Source of the DNA: Ascaphus truei
Lineage: Eukaryota; Chordata; Amphibia; Anura; Ascaphidae
NCBI GenBank assembly: GCA_036426205.1
Contig: CM071570.1
Coordinates: 48,720,629 to 48,784,628, forward strand
DNA: 64,000 nt
Direction of reading: 5' to 3'
The position numbers and the translations under genes are program-made. Of the stretch, positions 10,851 to 21,901 are shown piece after piece. Position 1 is the stretch's first letter, and each line of letters starts with the position of its first letter. A model generated the notes under the pieces. It was not told the origin of the DNA. It did no database searches and worked only from the letters and a program-made list of their open reading frames with translations.

Positions 10851-11387
10851 ATGAAAAATGCCTTGGTTTTCTGCTGAAATGTGCCTTGATACATAGACCC
10901 CTATTAATTCAGCTTTTCAGCATTCAAAAGAAAACATTTCATGGTAATTATATCTGTTTGAGAGGCTGATCTCATCCTTAGTCCCTTCAGGGGTGGAGGG
11001 TCCTGATACCTCCATGGCCACTGGCCCTCCACCCCGTGCGTGTGTTTGCTCACCCTGGGTGCTGACGCAACTGCTACTTCCTCCCATGATAATGAAAGGG
11101 GAGGCTCCGCTTCCATTAAGTTTGCAGTTAGCGCTGCTCCTCTTGAGCGCTGATTGCGTGTGTCCTCTACAAAACAAGGAAACCCCATTGGCCCATTGGT
11201 GTACATCATAAGGGCTTCCAGCGTGCAACCATTTATGATGTATTGTGCACGTCCATAAAGCATGGAAGTAGTGAAGTCCTTTTTTTGTGAAATACAGATG
11301 TTGTTGGCATTATTGCACCTATTTGTGTGAGCCAGCAGATGCAATAGCACAATAGCCCCACTTCTTTATTGCATGTGAAGCTAGGGC
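10850..11387. other. No gene seen
   Basis: Short open frames on both strands lack recognisable motifs. No repeat structure was recognised apart from local homopolymers. Confidence 0.4.
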
Positions 11388-11871
11388 ATGGTTTCTGGCT
11401 ACCAGTCTGCCCTTCCCCTGGCAGTGAGCCCTGGTAAGAGCAGGCCTGCCAGGACTAATCCTGGGTTTTCTCCACCCCCCGCAGCTTCAGTGAGTCACAG
11501 GGGAGGCGGTGCAACTAGGCATGTGTGTCCTATCAGGGACTCAGACCTGGTTCCTGCTTTTCTTGTATTTAAGGGGCTGCACTACCAAAGTTAGTCAGTT
11601 GTCTCTACCTTTAAGAGAGACAGCTTCTTACCCAGAAGTGCGGATTGGCTGTGCACTTACTGCCTTCTCCCCGTGGGGAGTTAGAAGTGAGAACATTCCT
11701 CTGGCTCTAATATGGAGTCAGGGAAGAGCAAGGATTTCTGTGGGGGCCCTGTACCTGCAGTGGAGGTCCAGGGTACATACTAAGGGTGAGGCCCCAAGAA
11801 CTGCTGTAACCACTGTGTGAGCTGTATATGCTGAACATCTGGAGTGTGAACAATAAAGTGTGTTCCTATTC
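11388..11871 (+). repeat. LTR-like block abutting the PLE fragment
   Basis: CTTGTATTTAAGGGGCTGC near 11565 is TATA-like and GAACAATAAAGTGTG near 11850 is a poly(A)-signal context, about 285 bases apart as in an LTR. The block stops where the PLE endonuclease reading frame begins. The ends and target duplication were not defined. Confidence 0.35.
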
Positions 11872-12372
11872 ATCTATACCTTTCTCAAGAAAATGATGGT
11901 GAGAAGTAAAGTATCCAACAATATAACTGAATGCGGGACAAGACCATGCCAGGACTCAAGATGTAAAACCTGCGCAATGCTCCACACAGCGGGCACAATA
12001 CACGTACCACACAGGAATCTGCAGTACAAAATCACAGGAAGATTCACCTGTTCCTCCAGCAATGTCATGTAGCTCATTATGTGCATGAAATGCCCAGGGG
12101 GCTTCTACTACATAGGTGAGACGGGATAGGGGCTAAACAAGAGAATGAATCTGCATCACCACCGCATCACACGTGGAACAAGAGACAGTCCTGTCGGCGA
12201 ACATTTCTCTGACTCTGGCCATAAAATGAACGATCTGAAGGTAGCCATACACAAAGGTAATCTTAGAACACTGAAAGAGAGACGGGTGCATGAATACAAA
12301 TTTATGCAACTGTTCGGGACACTTAGCGGTGGCCTAAACCGAGACCGAAGTTTCATGAGTCATTACTGACAC
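11872..12372 (+). pseudogene. Penelope-like element, C-terminal GIY-YIG endonuclease (5'-truncated)
   Basis: The frame carries a cysteine cluster (CGTRPCQDSRCKTC) and then MYLI-type and FYYIGETG motifs, the two halves of a GIY-YIG nuclease core as found after the reverse transcriptase of Penelope-like retroelements. HRITRGTRDSPVGEHF, the ERRVHEYKFMQLF helix and the terminal GGLNRDRSFMSHY also match the family's usual C-terminus. Two in-frame TAG codons, at 12070 and about 12127, fall at positions where the family has a sense codon. The reverse transcriptase is missing, so the copy is 5'-truncated as is usual for target-primed insertion. In complete elements the enzyme nicks target DNA to prime reverse transcription. 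Confidence 0.9.
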
Positions 12373-12905
12373 AAGTGAACTCTCTTTCCATGAGGGCTAA
12401 AGGCCATGTCTATACATACCACGCTACATCAATGCACACACAGCTGTCTCCTGCACATACAAATACACAATGTAATTCCATCCCTATAGACCAATAGGGA
12501 CCACATAGTATCTACACACACTTATAGTAATGCAACACCCTCTTACATTTCTACACCTACCCACACCACTATATACACGTTCACTCCATGCACACCTTTT
12601 GTAAAGCGCTGTATACTCTGTGGGCACTTTTCAAATTTATATTTACATACACCCACACACTCTTACATCACTTACATTCAGGGACCATTTAACAACTCAA
12701 GTCATAAAACGCATACTGCACAGGGGGAGGGATAAGCTTCAATCACAGATCACATTCCAGTATGCACTGTTTTAAAGTAAAAACCCTTTTTTGGCTCCAT
12801 TCATTGCAACATCTTCGGAAGAAGAGATCAGTGTATCTCGAAAGCTCGCACAAATAAAAACATTTCTTTAGCCACAGAACGGTGTCGTCTATTCATTTTA
12901 GATTA
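12373..12905 (+). mobile_element. PLE 3' untranslated region with structured tail
   Basis: After the stop the sequence is AC-rich. It holds a hairpin motif at 12816-12845: CGGAAGA, A, GAGAT/ATCTC paired around CAGTGT, then GAAA and GCTCGC. This is the layout of the hammerhead-like motifs elsewhere in the window with one mismatch in the CTGANGA box (T to G). The element probably ends soon after CAAATAAAAACATTTC. Confidence 0.7.
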
Positions 12906-12937
12906 TTAAGCTCAGCTAACACGGTACAGATACCGCT

Positions 12938-12940
12938 CTC

Positions 12941-12973
<33 letters not shown>

Positions 12974-12989
12974 TTATATATATACTGTA

Positions 12990-13060
<71 letters not shown>
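12938..13060 (+). repeat. CT and TATC microsatellites
   Basis: A CTCT tract with occasional TTT runs into TATATATA and then about 17 tandem TATC units. The serine-leucine and tyrosine-leucine repeats in translation are artefacts. Confidence 0.95.
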
Positions 13061-13376
13061 ATCAAGTGCCTCATTAAAATGTATAAGAGGTGACAGGACA
13101 TTCGCAGTGCAAGAGTATTTGCATTTGCTAATTGGAAATTGCGCTGACATTAAACTAATTAATAAATCAGATGCAAACTGGTATCACACTTCACACCTCA
13201 GTTTGCTCTTAGAACAATAATTTGTCACTTCAGCGAACTGCCTGTTAGCTTTTGTTTTTTAAAATATAATTAACCCTACTGTGACTGATGTTCCAGAAAA
13301 AGTTTTATGTTTGGAAACTATAAATAAACTTTGTAAAGTACTCAACAACTGGCTATATACTGTAGATTTCTGTTCT

Positions 13377-13452
13377 TGTGGGTGACTCACTGGGTGACTC
13401 ACTGGGTGACTGACTGACTGGGTGGGTGACTGGGTGTGTGGGTGGGTGACTT
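13377..13452 (+). repeat. GGGTGACT minisatellite
   Basis: Variants of CTGGGTGACTCA and GGGTGGGTGACT repeat with an irregular 4-base substructure (GACT, GGGT). Confidence 0.8.
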
Positions 13453-13479
13453 TGTATAGAGAGGGCCTACCTGTGCAGC

Positions 13480-13830
13480 ATAGAGATTGGAAGGGGTCCA
13501 GATGGACGATTCTGGGATCCTGCACATGTGCGCGGTGCTGGGCAGGTATGGACGTGCTGGCTGCGCATGGCACCGGCCATGCATGCGCACAGCAATGACC
13601 GCGCCTACACACGTGCATGGCAATGGCCGCACCTATGCCTGCACATGGCAACAGCCACGACCTGCTGTACTGTGACTATTGGGTTCTGCGTATTTGCACC
13701 GCGGCTCACAGCCTGTTCTTCTGCGCATGCGTATGGTGCGGCCTGGAAAGGTGTTTTTTGCGCATGCGCGACAGCTACGCGCGACGGGCACGAGCCCATT
13801 AGGAGAGTGACATCACCCGCGTTACGGTTA
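13480..13830. repeat. CpG-rich repeat with NRF1-like sites
   Basis: TGCGCATGCGTA at about 13720 and TTGCGCATGCGCG at about 13760 match the NRF1 consensus, and GCATGG/CCATGC pairs recur. The frames crossing it are not gene-like. It resembles the GC-rich parts of the LTRs in this window, but I could not set ends. Confidence 0.4.
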
Positions 13831-13919
13831 AATGATTCTGAATCTATACATTCAAATATACTTGTAGCCTAGTGCCCCTGGCTATAGCCTTTCCACTGAC
13901 CTCAAAACAATAAGTCCTG

Positions 13920-14445
13920 ATAGAAACAGGCAGTGTTGGGGTTAAACTCCTGCACAGGGCCTAGCTTGCAGCTCAGCCTGGATAGCTACAATGTTATCAT
14001 GTCCAGGTGCAGGCCTACTGGCAGTTTGGAGTCTCATGTCTGGGGAGGGTACTGACTGGGTCACATGCAGATGGTGTAATACCTTTCAGTACCTGGACCT
14101 GCCCTGTAATGGGGCAGGTTACAAGCCCCTCCCCTGGGTATAGAAGCTGGCACTCTACCAAATTGTATCTTTCTTCCTTTCCCTCCCTCAATGGAGTGGG
14201 AGAGCTTCCCCTTTGCCCCTTCTGGGGGTACGGGAGCTAGGGAGGGGCTCTTGAGGCCTCAAGCCCCTTGCGTCTGCTCCAGGGACCTGGAGAGAGCATG
14301 GAGGCATGTGGTGTACTGCAATAAAGACCAGTTGATTATACCCTGTCTGAGTCTGGAGTCATTCATCGGGGGAAGAAGGTGCCTATGGGAGCCTATCCTG
14401 TCTCTAGTAGGATCCTCATAGGATGGAGGTGCTGTACAAAGAACC
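13920..14445 (+). repeat. LTR-like block with AATAAA
   Basis: GGGTATAGAAGCTGG near 14135 and GCAATAAAGACC near 14320 give a promoter and poly(A) arrangement similar to the 11.4-11.9 kb block. Both have repeated CCTGG and CAGG words, but I could not align them closely. No TG...CA ends were fixed. Confidence 0.3.
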
Positions 14446-15344
14446 AGAGGACAAAATCCTGACCTGTTGCTGCTCCCTACTCCATCACGCGGAGCACTCA
14501 GACCTCCTGGAAGATCACAGGTGAGCTAACCAGCACCCCAGCACACCCTGTAGCTCCATTAGGGGGGGGGGGGGGGCAGGGATACATACTCTTTATAGAT
14601 TTTCTTCCAACAGTCTTAACATAGCAATCTCCTGCTTTTCTCAGTGTCACCCCAAAATGCTCTTGGTTAATCAACAACATTAGAATACAGTGTCTTCCTT
14701 TAGCAATATTTACTGTGATTTAGAAAACACTCTTTGTTCTGTCACTAAGTAACTATAGTTAACCGATGCTCCTTATCTTTTAAGGCCCATCTCTATCATA
14801 AGGTCTTACTACTACTACAGGATTTAACTAACCGTTGAATCCAAACTGTTGCAATTTAGCAGATATTAACCATACACCTGGCTTTCTTCAGCTGATCTTT
14901 GCAGAGTTGGCTAATCATTTTCCAATATAATTTCTAACTTAATGCAAAATTACTTATTTTAACTAGTTACATGCTGAATATATATGAATATAGAGAATAT
15001 AGCATAATTAATATTTAGGTTTTAAATCATCCTATCTTCAGTAACGCACATGATATTAGCCTGCATGGAAAACTATGTTGATAGGACTGTTGGGAGGAAG
15101 AGATACCACCCTGAGGCCATAAGGATCTGGAGGTTAATTGTGACTTTTTTTTAATTTTTTTTTTCAAAGATATTTGAGATTTATGAGTTAATTGTCCTGT
15201 GCTATTTGTAGTTTGTGAGTGTAAATGCTTGTGTATTGTTTGTATATTGTCTTATTTGTAAGTTGTCTCTGTGGTTTGATAATATTTTATGTAATCATAT
15301 ATAAATATAACACACATATATTGTGTTCAATTGGGACTGTGTGA
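14446..15344. other. No gene seen; G12 run and AT-rich sequence
   Basis: A run of twelve or more G lies at about 14563-14576. The remainder is AT-rich and shows no coding or repeat structure that I can support. Confidence 0.4.
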
Positions 15345-15545
15345 TTGTAGTCTGAATGGAGGCAGAGAGGCTGAGTGGAGGCAGAGGTGGTGTAGGGGGA
15401 AAGGGGCGTAGAAGTGAAAAGAAGCATGGTGAGAGGAGGCATAGTTGGGGTGGAGGGAGTGGGGATGAGAGGAGGAATAGAGGGAAGGGAGGTGAGAGGA
15501 GGCGTAGAGGACTGGTGAGAAGGGGCATGGTGGGAGTGCTATCTA
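15345..15545 (+). repeat. Polypurine minisatellite
   Basis: About 200 bases are almost entirely A and G with recurring GAGAGGAGGC, GGGGTGGAGGG and GCATGG words. This strand asymmetry could favour triplex formation. The arginine/glycine-rich frame is a by-product. Confidence 0.75.
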
Positions 15546-18500
15546 GGTCAGCAATTGAAGACATATAATAATCGTAAAAGGAAAATACTGGCTATACTGT
15601 ACATATGAAATTATTTGAATTCCAGAAGAAAAACCATTAAAAAAATCAATACTTGAGTATGCTGTTAAGGTAACAAAATGCAGTGATTAAAAAAATTACC
15701 AGCAATGTTCACCAGGGTAGCAAAAGTAAAAATGCTAAGTCTGAGTTATAGTATTATGCCCACGAATTAACCAGGCTATTGAATGGATGAATACATTCAC
15801 CCTAACCCTAACTTTTTAGGGGAAGTTTAACAAAATTCACAAGGAAAAATAAACAGATCTGCTGTTTGAAGGCAACAAAGTTGCAGCACAAATCCATAAC
15901 CAGCAAAGGATCAAGTAAAAATCATAGATCTGAAATGGACTAAAACAACGGAAATGACTTCTCAGTCAGTTGACAGGACATGTTCAGAAATATTCACTAT
16001 ACTGTACTTATACGAATGAATGTAATGTATTGCTGCTGTGCCGATGTTGTATCTACTGTATGTGGTATGCCTGTTTCTTTCTTATTTCTTATGCTTTATG
16101 CCTTGTACAATCTATGTGAACACTTAAAATTCTTAATAAAATGTTATATATATATATAAAAAAAAAGACAGACGTTGTAAAGTACAGAGGCGTTGTAAAG
16201 TTGAAAAGTACGGAAGCGCTCAGTATGCTTTAAAAACCTCGGCAGCAGTTGCAGTCCTCACCAGCGCTTTTCACAACAGGAGTACAGAAGAGACTTGTTT
16301 CTGATAAGGACGGTTTGCCTTTTGCTTTGCTCTTTATTGCTTTCGTTTTGGAACTCCTGCTGCTCAGGGGCTACAGTTAGCTTCGGCTTTGATTTTTGTT
16401 GATGTATGCTATATACACAGTTGATTGTACTGTAGGACAGGGTTGGATTTTGTGTTGGGGAAAGAGGAATTAGGGAAGTATCTCTCGGTCCCTTTGGACC
16501 AGAGGGACTGGCTTGAATCAGAGGTTCCCACCTCAAAACGTTGCCCCCCTAACATACCCTCCTCCCCTTATTGTGTTTTCTCCCTCATTGTGTGTTGTTA
16601 CTTCCTTTCCCTGTGTCCTTTCCCCACACTCCCCATCCCAGAGACATTGCATCCATTGTGGTACATAAATCCAAGTTATTTTTTCTCTTGTGTTCATATT
16701 AAATTCATTTTCAGTTTGGTCATTATCCTCCAGTTGATTACTATGTTTTCTATTTAGACAGTGAGTGCTGGGACATTTGTGTATGTTACATATGGTCTAT
16801 GTACAGTATTATAGAAAAAGTGGCATTTTCCCACAATTTTCCACGAAGGCAGGCTGTTTCATCCGGTGTCGGTGTCCTCTGAGCCATTTTTGTACAGACC
16901 ATTAAGCAGGAAGTCCTTCAGAGCGGAGCCATGCTGAATTTGGGCCTGGGTACCCCTCCAGTTCTTCAGATACTTACCGGTTTAGTGGCCAATGTTTTAA
17001 TCCCTTTCAGGAAATCAAAATGGCCGGCGAAACTTGTAGGTCCCGAGGGCTAATGGGATGCAGCAACGTGATTGGGGCTAAATCAGGCGAGATTGCTGCT
17101 TCAATGCCAAAATTGATTACTTTGCACATATTTAACCGTATGTGTTTTCAGCTTGCAATTTAATGAGTGCCAGCAGGAGTAGTTTGAGATTATTTAAGAA
17201 ACACTTATGATACAATGGCCTTGAGTCGACAAAGTGAAATCCACACTATTGCTCCCGAATCTGCTATTGACTTAAATGGTAGATCAATTGGCAGCGATAG
17301 CATCAATCCGGCTTTGATGACTCCAATCTATTATATCCCGTGTCCATTATTTTTGTGTAATTTGTGGCACTTAAAATAATTTTGCTTTTCAGCGGCAAAT
17401 TTGTTGCTAGAAAATTAGTCAGTATTCCAGAACATTATTAATAATTTATTAGTTGTTATAATTAGCTTTGCCATCGTTTATAACAGAATAGAAAGTGACA
17501 TTTTACTGGAAACCTGCCCTTCTATAATAAATTAACTGTACGTTTATTTTCATTCAGTTCATTCATTTTCATCAAAATCAAAGAAATCAAAAGAAAAGGA
17601 ATAATGTTTGGTTTAGAAACTGCTATACCCCTCTCAACAGATGTTCTTCATTATTTGTTAACAAATGTATGGCAGTCATAAGAAGTATTAACCAAGGTAT
17701 GTGGGATATGAGACAAAAGGATTTTCTTATATCTCTCAAGCACAAAATGTTAGTCAGAGCAGATCACCGTAGGCAAAAGCAATTTGAACAAGTTAAATCT
17801 GGACATTCTTAGCTGTGAGACTGATATAAATTGCATATTTTTACCTCAAGAAAACAGATCATGTATGACTAAAATTTACCTTTTATTTATTTCAAATTCC
17901 TCTACAAGTTTTTTTTACATTACACCAATATCTATATAATTATACACCTCAGTGGTTCCCAACCTTTTTTACATTGTGCAACCCCTGCTAGAAAATATTT
18001 GTTGCCAACCCGTCTACTCATCAGCCTGTTACTAAAAACGAAACTGTTTAAGTGATCTCAGGCATTATAGTGTCCTGAGCTTGTTTGGGGAACACATGCT
18101 TAATAAGACCCCAAACTACACCTCAGTGTGTGCAGACAACATGGGTAGTATAGCTGTCAATCACTGCGGGAACTTCTAAATTCACGCTCACACCCCACAA
18201 TGCTTTGCCACTGTGGATGCAAAGATTGCGAGGAGCGATTTTGAAAGCTATACCACAGACACACTAAGATGCTGTTTGACTCATTACCAAGTGCACAGTC
18301 CCCCAATAGGATCAGAAACTCACTATACAACCTGGGATCCACCATTAACATTTTTTTGTTGGCATCTCACAAACCCCTAGGTTTTCCTGAATCCCCTGTT
18401 GAGAATTTCTGATATTCTATGAGCAACAATATAGTCAGTGTGTATGTGTTCATATACAGTATGAGATATAGCATAACATAGCAGTGTACATAATAACATT

Positions 18501-19380
18501 TTGGAGCAGTGATCCCCACATTCAAAGTGCTAACCATTTTTAGTACTTACAGATGTAACTAAGATAACTGTCTTCAGTGCCACCCATGATCATATGACAG
18601 TGGTGGTTGCAGGACCAGAGGAATAAAACTGTATGGAGTAATATTTGGAAGTCTGGATCCTCTGCATGCAGTGTGATAGCGGCAGGCTTTGTCCCTGACG
18701 CCGCATGCTTTTGCTTCTTTGACCGCGGCTTCGTAGGCGGGGAATCTAACTACATCTGTGTGTTTGCTTAAAATGAAAAACAGAAAAGGCCTAGAGTCAG
18801 TTTGCAGTTATGACCATTTCCTTTTCACCTAGAAATATTTTGCCGCTATTGTTAAAAAATGTCTTATTATGTCATTTGACCTACATGTTTTGTAAACAGA
18901 AGAATTGAATCTGGAGGATTTGTCTTCAGTCCATGACATTGTTACTATGTTACTGTATTAGTGACATTAACACTTATCAGGAAGACACAATAGATATAGT
19001 AGTACATTTTTATACGCTATGAATGGCTATTTAAGACGTTTCCTATTCTTCTCATTTATAAAATGAATATGTTTAAACCACAGTCCCTGATATTTTTGGA
19101 AAAATACAATTGTTTCTATCAATACATTGTTAGATTCAAATTGTAGTACTGCAGCGCTATCTGCATTTAATTGTATTGCTATATTTTTGCTCGGGTGGGG
19201 AAGTAAGGTCAGTAAAAATGGTCTGTGATTATTCCTCCCAGTGGTTTTGATATAATATGAAGAACATTTGACAAAGAAGTAAGGGTAGGGCCGGCTAAGA
19301 ATATTACATGGGCTCGGTGCAGGACATATGGGGCGAGACCCCTTATCTTTTCCTGCACCATATCTTCCAGCATATCTTCC
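15546..19380. other. Long AT-rich stretch without a gene
   Basis: Contents seen: a TA dinucleotide run near 16148-16160; the start of a possible hAT-like element at about 17951 (CAGTGGTTCCCAACC) without a matching right end; otherwise low-complexity AT-rich sequence. No frame over 110 residues and no family motif was found. Confidence 0.45.
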
Positions 19381-19384
19381 TTCA

Positions 19385-19640
19385 TCATGGCGATGTCAAA
19401 TGGCGTCGCCATGACAACAGGACATCACATGATGCGTGGAGCCAGTGGGCACCTCGTTGTCATAGCAACATGCAGCGTCACAACGTCACGTGATGTCCCG
19501 ATGTTATGGTGATGCAACGTCATTTGCCATCAGGTGGCACCATGTTGATAAAGTCCCTTTGGGATGAAACGCGTTAGCTCTCTCTTCACCATTGTACATT
19601 CATTAAAATACCTTTAACTTTTTATATGGAGTTGTCCTGA
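19385..19640 (+). mobile_element. PLE-like tail with hammerhead-like motif
   Basis: TTGATAA (19545-19551), an extra A, a stem GTCCC/GGGAT (19553-19557 with 19561-19565) around TTT, GAAA (19566-19569), the palindrome CGCG, then TT. Upstream, ATGGCGATG and its relatives recur in both orientations from 19387 to 19515. Downstream a CATTAAAATACC segment resembles a poly(A) site. The box departs from CTGANGA at two positions, including G8, so activity is not expected. Confidence 0.55.
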
Positions 19641-20146
19641 ACTTATTCTCTCTTCATGGATGGACTCTGTGCTGTGCTCCTTTGCTTCACTATTTCTGCA
19701 TGCTGATCTACTCTACAGGATAGCATGCCCTGGAACCTAGGAACTTTGGATCTACTCTGGATTCCCGTATGGGCAGGTAATGGGATTTGGCCCCTACTGT
19801 TTACCTTTGACCCTATTTGGGATTTTTATGGGGTTAATACACCAAGACCATTGGATGCGGTGGCCATGTGGACACTGCTAGGTCTGGTTGCCCCTGGAAT
19901 ATGTATCTCTATGGATTGCTATATACCATGATGGGTTCCAGTTTGGCCGTCTTCATATGAACTTTTATATACTGTTTGATACACATCTATATTTGAGCAC
20001 CATCTTCCCACACATCTGCCAGTTAGAAATAGAATTAACACACACATTCCTAGCAACTTGGGAGTTTTTTTTTTCATTTTGCTGTATGGACAGGACCTAC
20101 TATTGTGTTTCCCCCTCATACAGAGGCAAAAGGGAAAGTTCACAGT

Positions 20147-20520
20147 GTAGTGTTATGACCTGCAAAGTTGGTTATACCTTGACGTTGGTATGCAGGCTTG
20201 TGACGCTTTGGCCAAATGGTTTAACTAAATAACCAAGATAATATTATTATTAATGTATTTAACTTTATACTTATTACCATATATGTTTTGTCAATTGGAT
20301 GTAGCAATGGGCTCCCCTGTCTTTTGTTGTACTGCAGCAGTGTTAGGACCTACAGATGGGCCATATCGTGAAGTGGTTGAAGGCTTAAAATCCTTTGGCT
20401 AAAGAATTGAGCTAAATGACCCTTGCTTAAGAGAAGATATACAGATAAGTATTTAACTATATAATATGTCCAGTTAGATGTAGCATCAGGCCTTTTTGTC
20501 TTTTGTTAAATTCAAATCAG
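20147..20520 (+). repeat. Dispersed repeat family R10, two tandem diverged copies
   Basis: Copy one (20147-20335) has ATGACCTGCAAAGTTGGTTA and TTTGGCCAAATGGTTTAACT. Copy two (20340-20520) has TAGGACCTACAGATGGGCCA and CTAAATGACCC. Both end near CTTTTTGTCTTTTG or CCTGTCTTTTGTTG. Copy three is at 10640. Confidence 0.65.
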
Positions 20521-21290
20521 CATGTTTCTCCAGATGAATGGCATCCTCTCCCTTCTCAGACCACAACATAAAAGCATCCGTTCTGGGGCTGCTTCAGATG
20601 CTTTTGCAGAACAGGCAGTGGTTGAGTGAATACATGTGCAAAGGTGGGTCTTTTACTATATATCAAATCCCTTCACAAGGACAGTATATAATACCAATAA
20701 ATGCTATTGCTTTGTTGCATCTGTGTGTTATTAAGGCTGCTCTTTGGTATTATATTCTGCTATCTGAATAACCTAGACATTCTTTGCAAATCTGAAACCC
20801 TACAGTAGCTGTTGTTGCACTCACAGTTTTGTGCAGAATTAATATTTGATTGTAGCTTTCTGCTGACTTTTGGCAATGTGACAAACTTGGAACTTCTTCC
20901 TGATGCTTAAAAGACTCAGTGGGTGAGATATCTTCTGCCTCTTTACAAATAACATTCTTGAGAAGGTGCTGCAACAGATTTTATGGATGATAATCCATTT
21001 TTTTGTACTATTGCTTAAGAAAGAACATTCATTGAAACTGAAATCATATGTGTAATGTAAAATGAAACATTATATTATTGATTGATTATGTTTAGTTATG
21101 TTATTATAGGAATGACCTCACATCTTCCTCGTTTTATAAACGTAGTAACAAACTTTGGCAGTGCTTATGTAGTGCTGTGCTATTCGGTGTTTATTCTTCA
21201 ATAAATATCTTATTATATATTAGTGAAAGCACTGTATGCCTGTCTGCATCTTCCTGTGTCCCTACGGACAATCTGATTGCACCTTTGGCC
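20521..21290. other. No gene seen
   Basis: AT-rich sequence with short frames and no family motifs. Confidence 0.4.
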
Positions 21291-21299
21291 TGTCACTCC

Positions 21300-21385
21300 G
21301 CCTCAGGCCATGCCCGCCCCCGCACACCTCTCATTGGTCTGCGGTCCGCCCCCGCACAACTCTCATTGGTCTGCGGCCAACACCA
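21300..21385 (+). promoter_or_regulatory. Two CCAAT boxes in a 32-bp duplication
   Basis: CTCATTGGTCTGCGG occurs twice, with ATTGG at 21333-21337 and 21365-21369, exactly 32 bp apart, in a segment with GC boxes (CCGCCCCCGCAC). NF-Y-bound promoters of cell-cycle genes often have CCAAT boxes about 32 bp apart. This segment precedes the broken myosin/condensin reading frame by about 520 bp. That it drives it is inference. Confidence 0.4.
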
Positions 21386-21499
21386 CTGCCACACTGTCCC
21401 ACCCCTCACTGACCTACACCACTGACACACTCTCCCACCACTCACTCACTGAGCTTTGGGAATGCTTGCCAGCACCTAACCCTCACTGCTCTGAGAGAT

Positions 21500-21901
21500 T
21501 TGCACCTAACCCTCACTGCTCTCAACCCAGAAAACCCTGACCGCCTGCTACCACGACAGAACTGCACAATCAGGTACACAGTCTTATTGCTTTCAGCACT
21601 GCAACATTCCACACCCTCACACAACACCACACACACCGCACGCTCACACCGCCTCTTACGGCCTACACTGCCAACACACCTCCCCTTCACCTCACCGCCT
21701 CATCCTCACATCACCAACGGACACCGCACGTGGCCGCAGCTCCTCCGGAGATCACACCACACAGAACCAACATTCCCCGTGTCTCCCTGTTTCCTGCGCT
21801 TTCACCCCCCCCCGGCGCCGCTACAGTCAGCGGGGGAGCGGAGCGAGCGCCCGGGACACCTGACGACAAGTTTGAATAAGGCCAACACCGCAATTGCTAA
21901 C
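21500..21901 (+). other. Proline- and histidine-rich open leader
   Basis: The frame of the coiled-coil pseudogene stays open upstream to about 21500 with a Pro/His/Thr-rich composition unlike the coiled coil. CACCTAACCCTCACTGCTCT is repeated at 21473 and 21504. It is more probably an untranslated leader than protein; the natural start is the ATG at 21902. Confidence 0.35.

Noticed and set aside
17951..18420. A hAT-type element starting CAGTGGTTCCCAACC
   Set aside because: No complementary right end or 8-bp duplication was found, so only the left end is suggestive.
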